Origin: Mesorhizobium sangaii
GTDB taxonomy: Bacteria > Pseudomonadota > Alphaproteobacteria > Rhizobiales > Rhizobiaceae
Direction of reading: 5' to 3'
DNA: 64,000 nt
NCBI RefSeq assembly: GCF_014207355.1
Contig: NZ_JACHEF010000001.1
Location: forward strand, 1,168,002-1,232,001
The notes beneath the pieces are model-generated. The model was not told where the DNA came from and did not search any database. It saw nothing but the letters and a program-made list of their open reading frames with translations. This document shows, piece by piece, positions 63,621 to 64,000 of this stretch (the stretch's first letter is position 1; each line of letters begins with the position of its first letter). A program made the position numbers and the translations under genes.

Positions 63621-63646
63621 AGGGAGTGTCCGCAAGGACACCCCCT
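63621..63646 (-). promoter_or_regulatory. Stem-loop after binding-protein gene
   Basis: AGGG.GTGTCC-GCAA-GGACAC.CCCT, a 10-bp stem with one mismatch and a GCAA tetraloop, just after the binding-protein stop and before eryA. Fourth operon in the window with a stem-loop in this position. Confidence 0.65.
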
Positions 63647-63655
63647 GGGCAGGTC

Positions 63656-64000
63656 TCATTCAGACAGCACGAAGGGTGCCGTGTACTTGTCGACATTGTC
63701 CTTGGTGATGAGAAGGCAATCGAACAGCTGCTTCTCGGTCGCGGCACCGGTGGCGCCCGACTTGATGAACGAGTCCGCCTGCTGCACGGCCTTGGCCGAG
63801 AAGATGGCGACTGGCTGAAGCACGGTGTACTGCAGTTCACCGGACTTGATCGCAGCAACCGCGTCCGGAGAGCCATCGAAGCCGCCGACCTTGATGCCGG
63901 AAAGCTTGCCGGCTTCCTTCAGAGCAGCAACCGCGCCGAGCGCCATTTCGTCATTGCCGCTGATCACGGCGATGATGTCGGGATTGGCCTGCAGCATGCT
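63656..64000 (-). CDS. Ribose-type ABC solute-binding protein, C-terminal part (runs off right edge)
   Basis: The last 113 residues or so of a periplasmic binding protein of the ribose/galactose (RbsB) class: IIAVISGNDEMALGAVAALKEAG is the hinge and second-lobe region, followed by VGGFDGSPDAVAAIKSGELQYTVLQP. Only the 3' end of the gene is in the window. Upstream of eryA on the same strand; it is probably the erythritol importer's binding protein (EryG-like). The rest of the importer should lie beyond 64000. Confidence 0.85.
   Translation of the reverse strand, partial: SMLQANPDIIAVISGNDEMALGAVAALKEAGKLSGIKVGGFDGSPDAVAAIKSGELQYTVLQPVAIFSAKAVQQADSFIKSGATGAATEKQLFDCLLITKDNVDKYTAPFVLSE

Noticed and set aside
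1..64000. CRISPR array, prophage, integrase, insertion sequence, tRNA or rRNA genes
   Set aside because: No regularly spaced repeats, transposase or integrase families, cloverleaf-like stretches or rRNA-like sequence were seen on either strand.

Overview
The window is high-GC, densely packed DNA whose gene families and arrangement point to a rhizobial alphaproteobacterium, most likely Mesorhizobium or a close relative. The clues are an erythritol set in the order eryA-eryB-eryC-tpi-rpiB, an AraD1/GguC-type sugar-acid enzyme, two copies of a rhizobial-style intergenic palindrome, and six ABC importers in 64 kb. No rRNA, tRNA, CRISPR array or insertion sequence was seen. It reads as a catabolic region: a series of modules, each with a regulator, an importer and the enzymes for one nutrient. 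Replicon type cannot be told from the sequence.

Layout: (1) 1-4149, GntR regulator (cut by the left edge), IlvD/Edd sugar-acid dehydratase, SDR dehydrogenase and AraD1-type enzyme, an oxidative aldose pathway, followed by a PotDABC-type importer (4203-8075). (2) 8134-14077, minus strand: M20 deacylase, APH-fold kinase, class III PLP enzyme closely resembling vertebrate phosphoethanolamine/phosphohydroxylysine phospho-lyases, GntR regulator and a D-2-hydroxyglutarate-dehydrogenase-like flavoprotein. (3) 14241-17639, GNAT acetyltransferase joined to a MalT-like LuxR regulator. (4) 17723-23305, histone-deacetylase-fold amidohydrolase with a five-gene amide/urea-type importer. (5) 23379-26934, LysR regulator, quinone oxidoreductase, a small zinc-ribbon protein and a Tim44-domain protein. 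(6) 27325-39397, an IclR-associated deoxysugar or sugar-acid region: CUT1 importer, enolase-superfamily dehydratase, mutarotase, Gfo/Idh dehydrogenase, lactonase-like amidohydrolase, CoA-transferase, two MaoC proteins and a solute-binding-fold protein without a signal peptide.

(7) 39471-40323, remnant of an MFS exporter lacking its N-terminal half and carrying a frameshift. (8) 40384-47826, V4R-like protein, amidohydrolase, FAH-family hydrolase, GntR regulator and a second Pot-type importer; the two promoter regions of this block share a TGTCAACA-centred sequence. (9) 48037-56295, second CUT1 importer with SIS isomerase, ROK-family kinase lacking the zinc motif, Gfo/Idh dehydrogenase and GntR-UTRA regulator, probably for an amino sugar or similar. 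(10) 56481-64000, split DhaK/DhaL kinase converging on the erythritol operon and the start of its ribose-type importer.

Themes: every solute-binding-protein gene whose 3' end is in the window is followed closely by a GC-rich stem-loop, four of them between that gene and the next gene of its operon. The two best candidates for new biochemistry are the deacylase-kinase-phospho-lyase set and the pairing of DhaKL with the tetrulose-phosphate isomerases.
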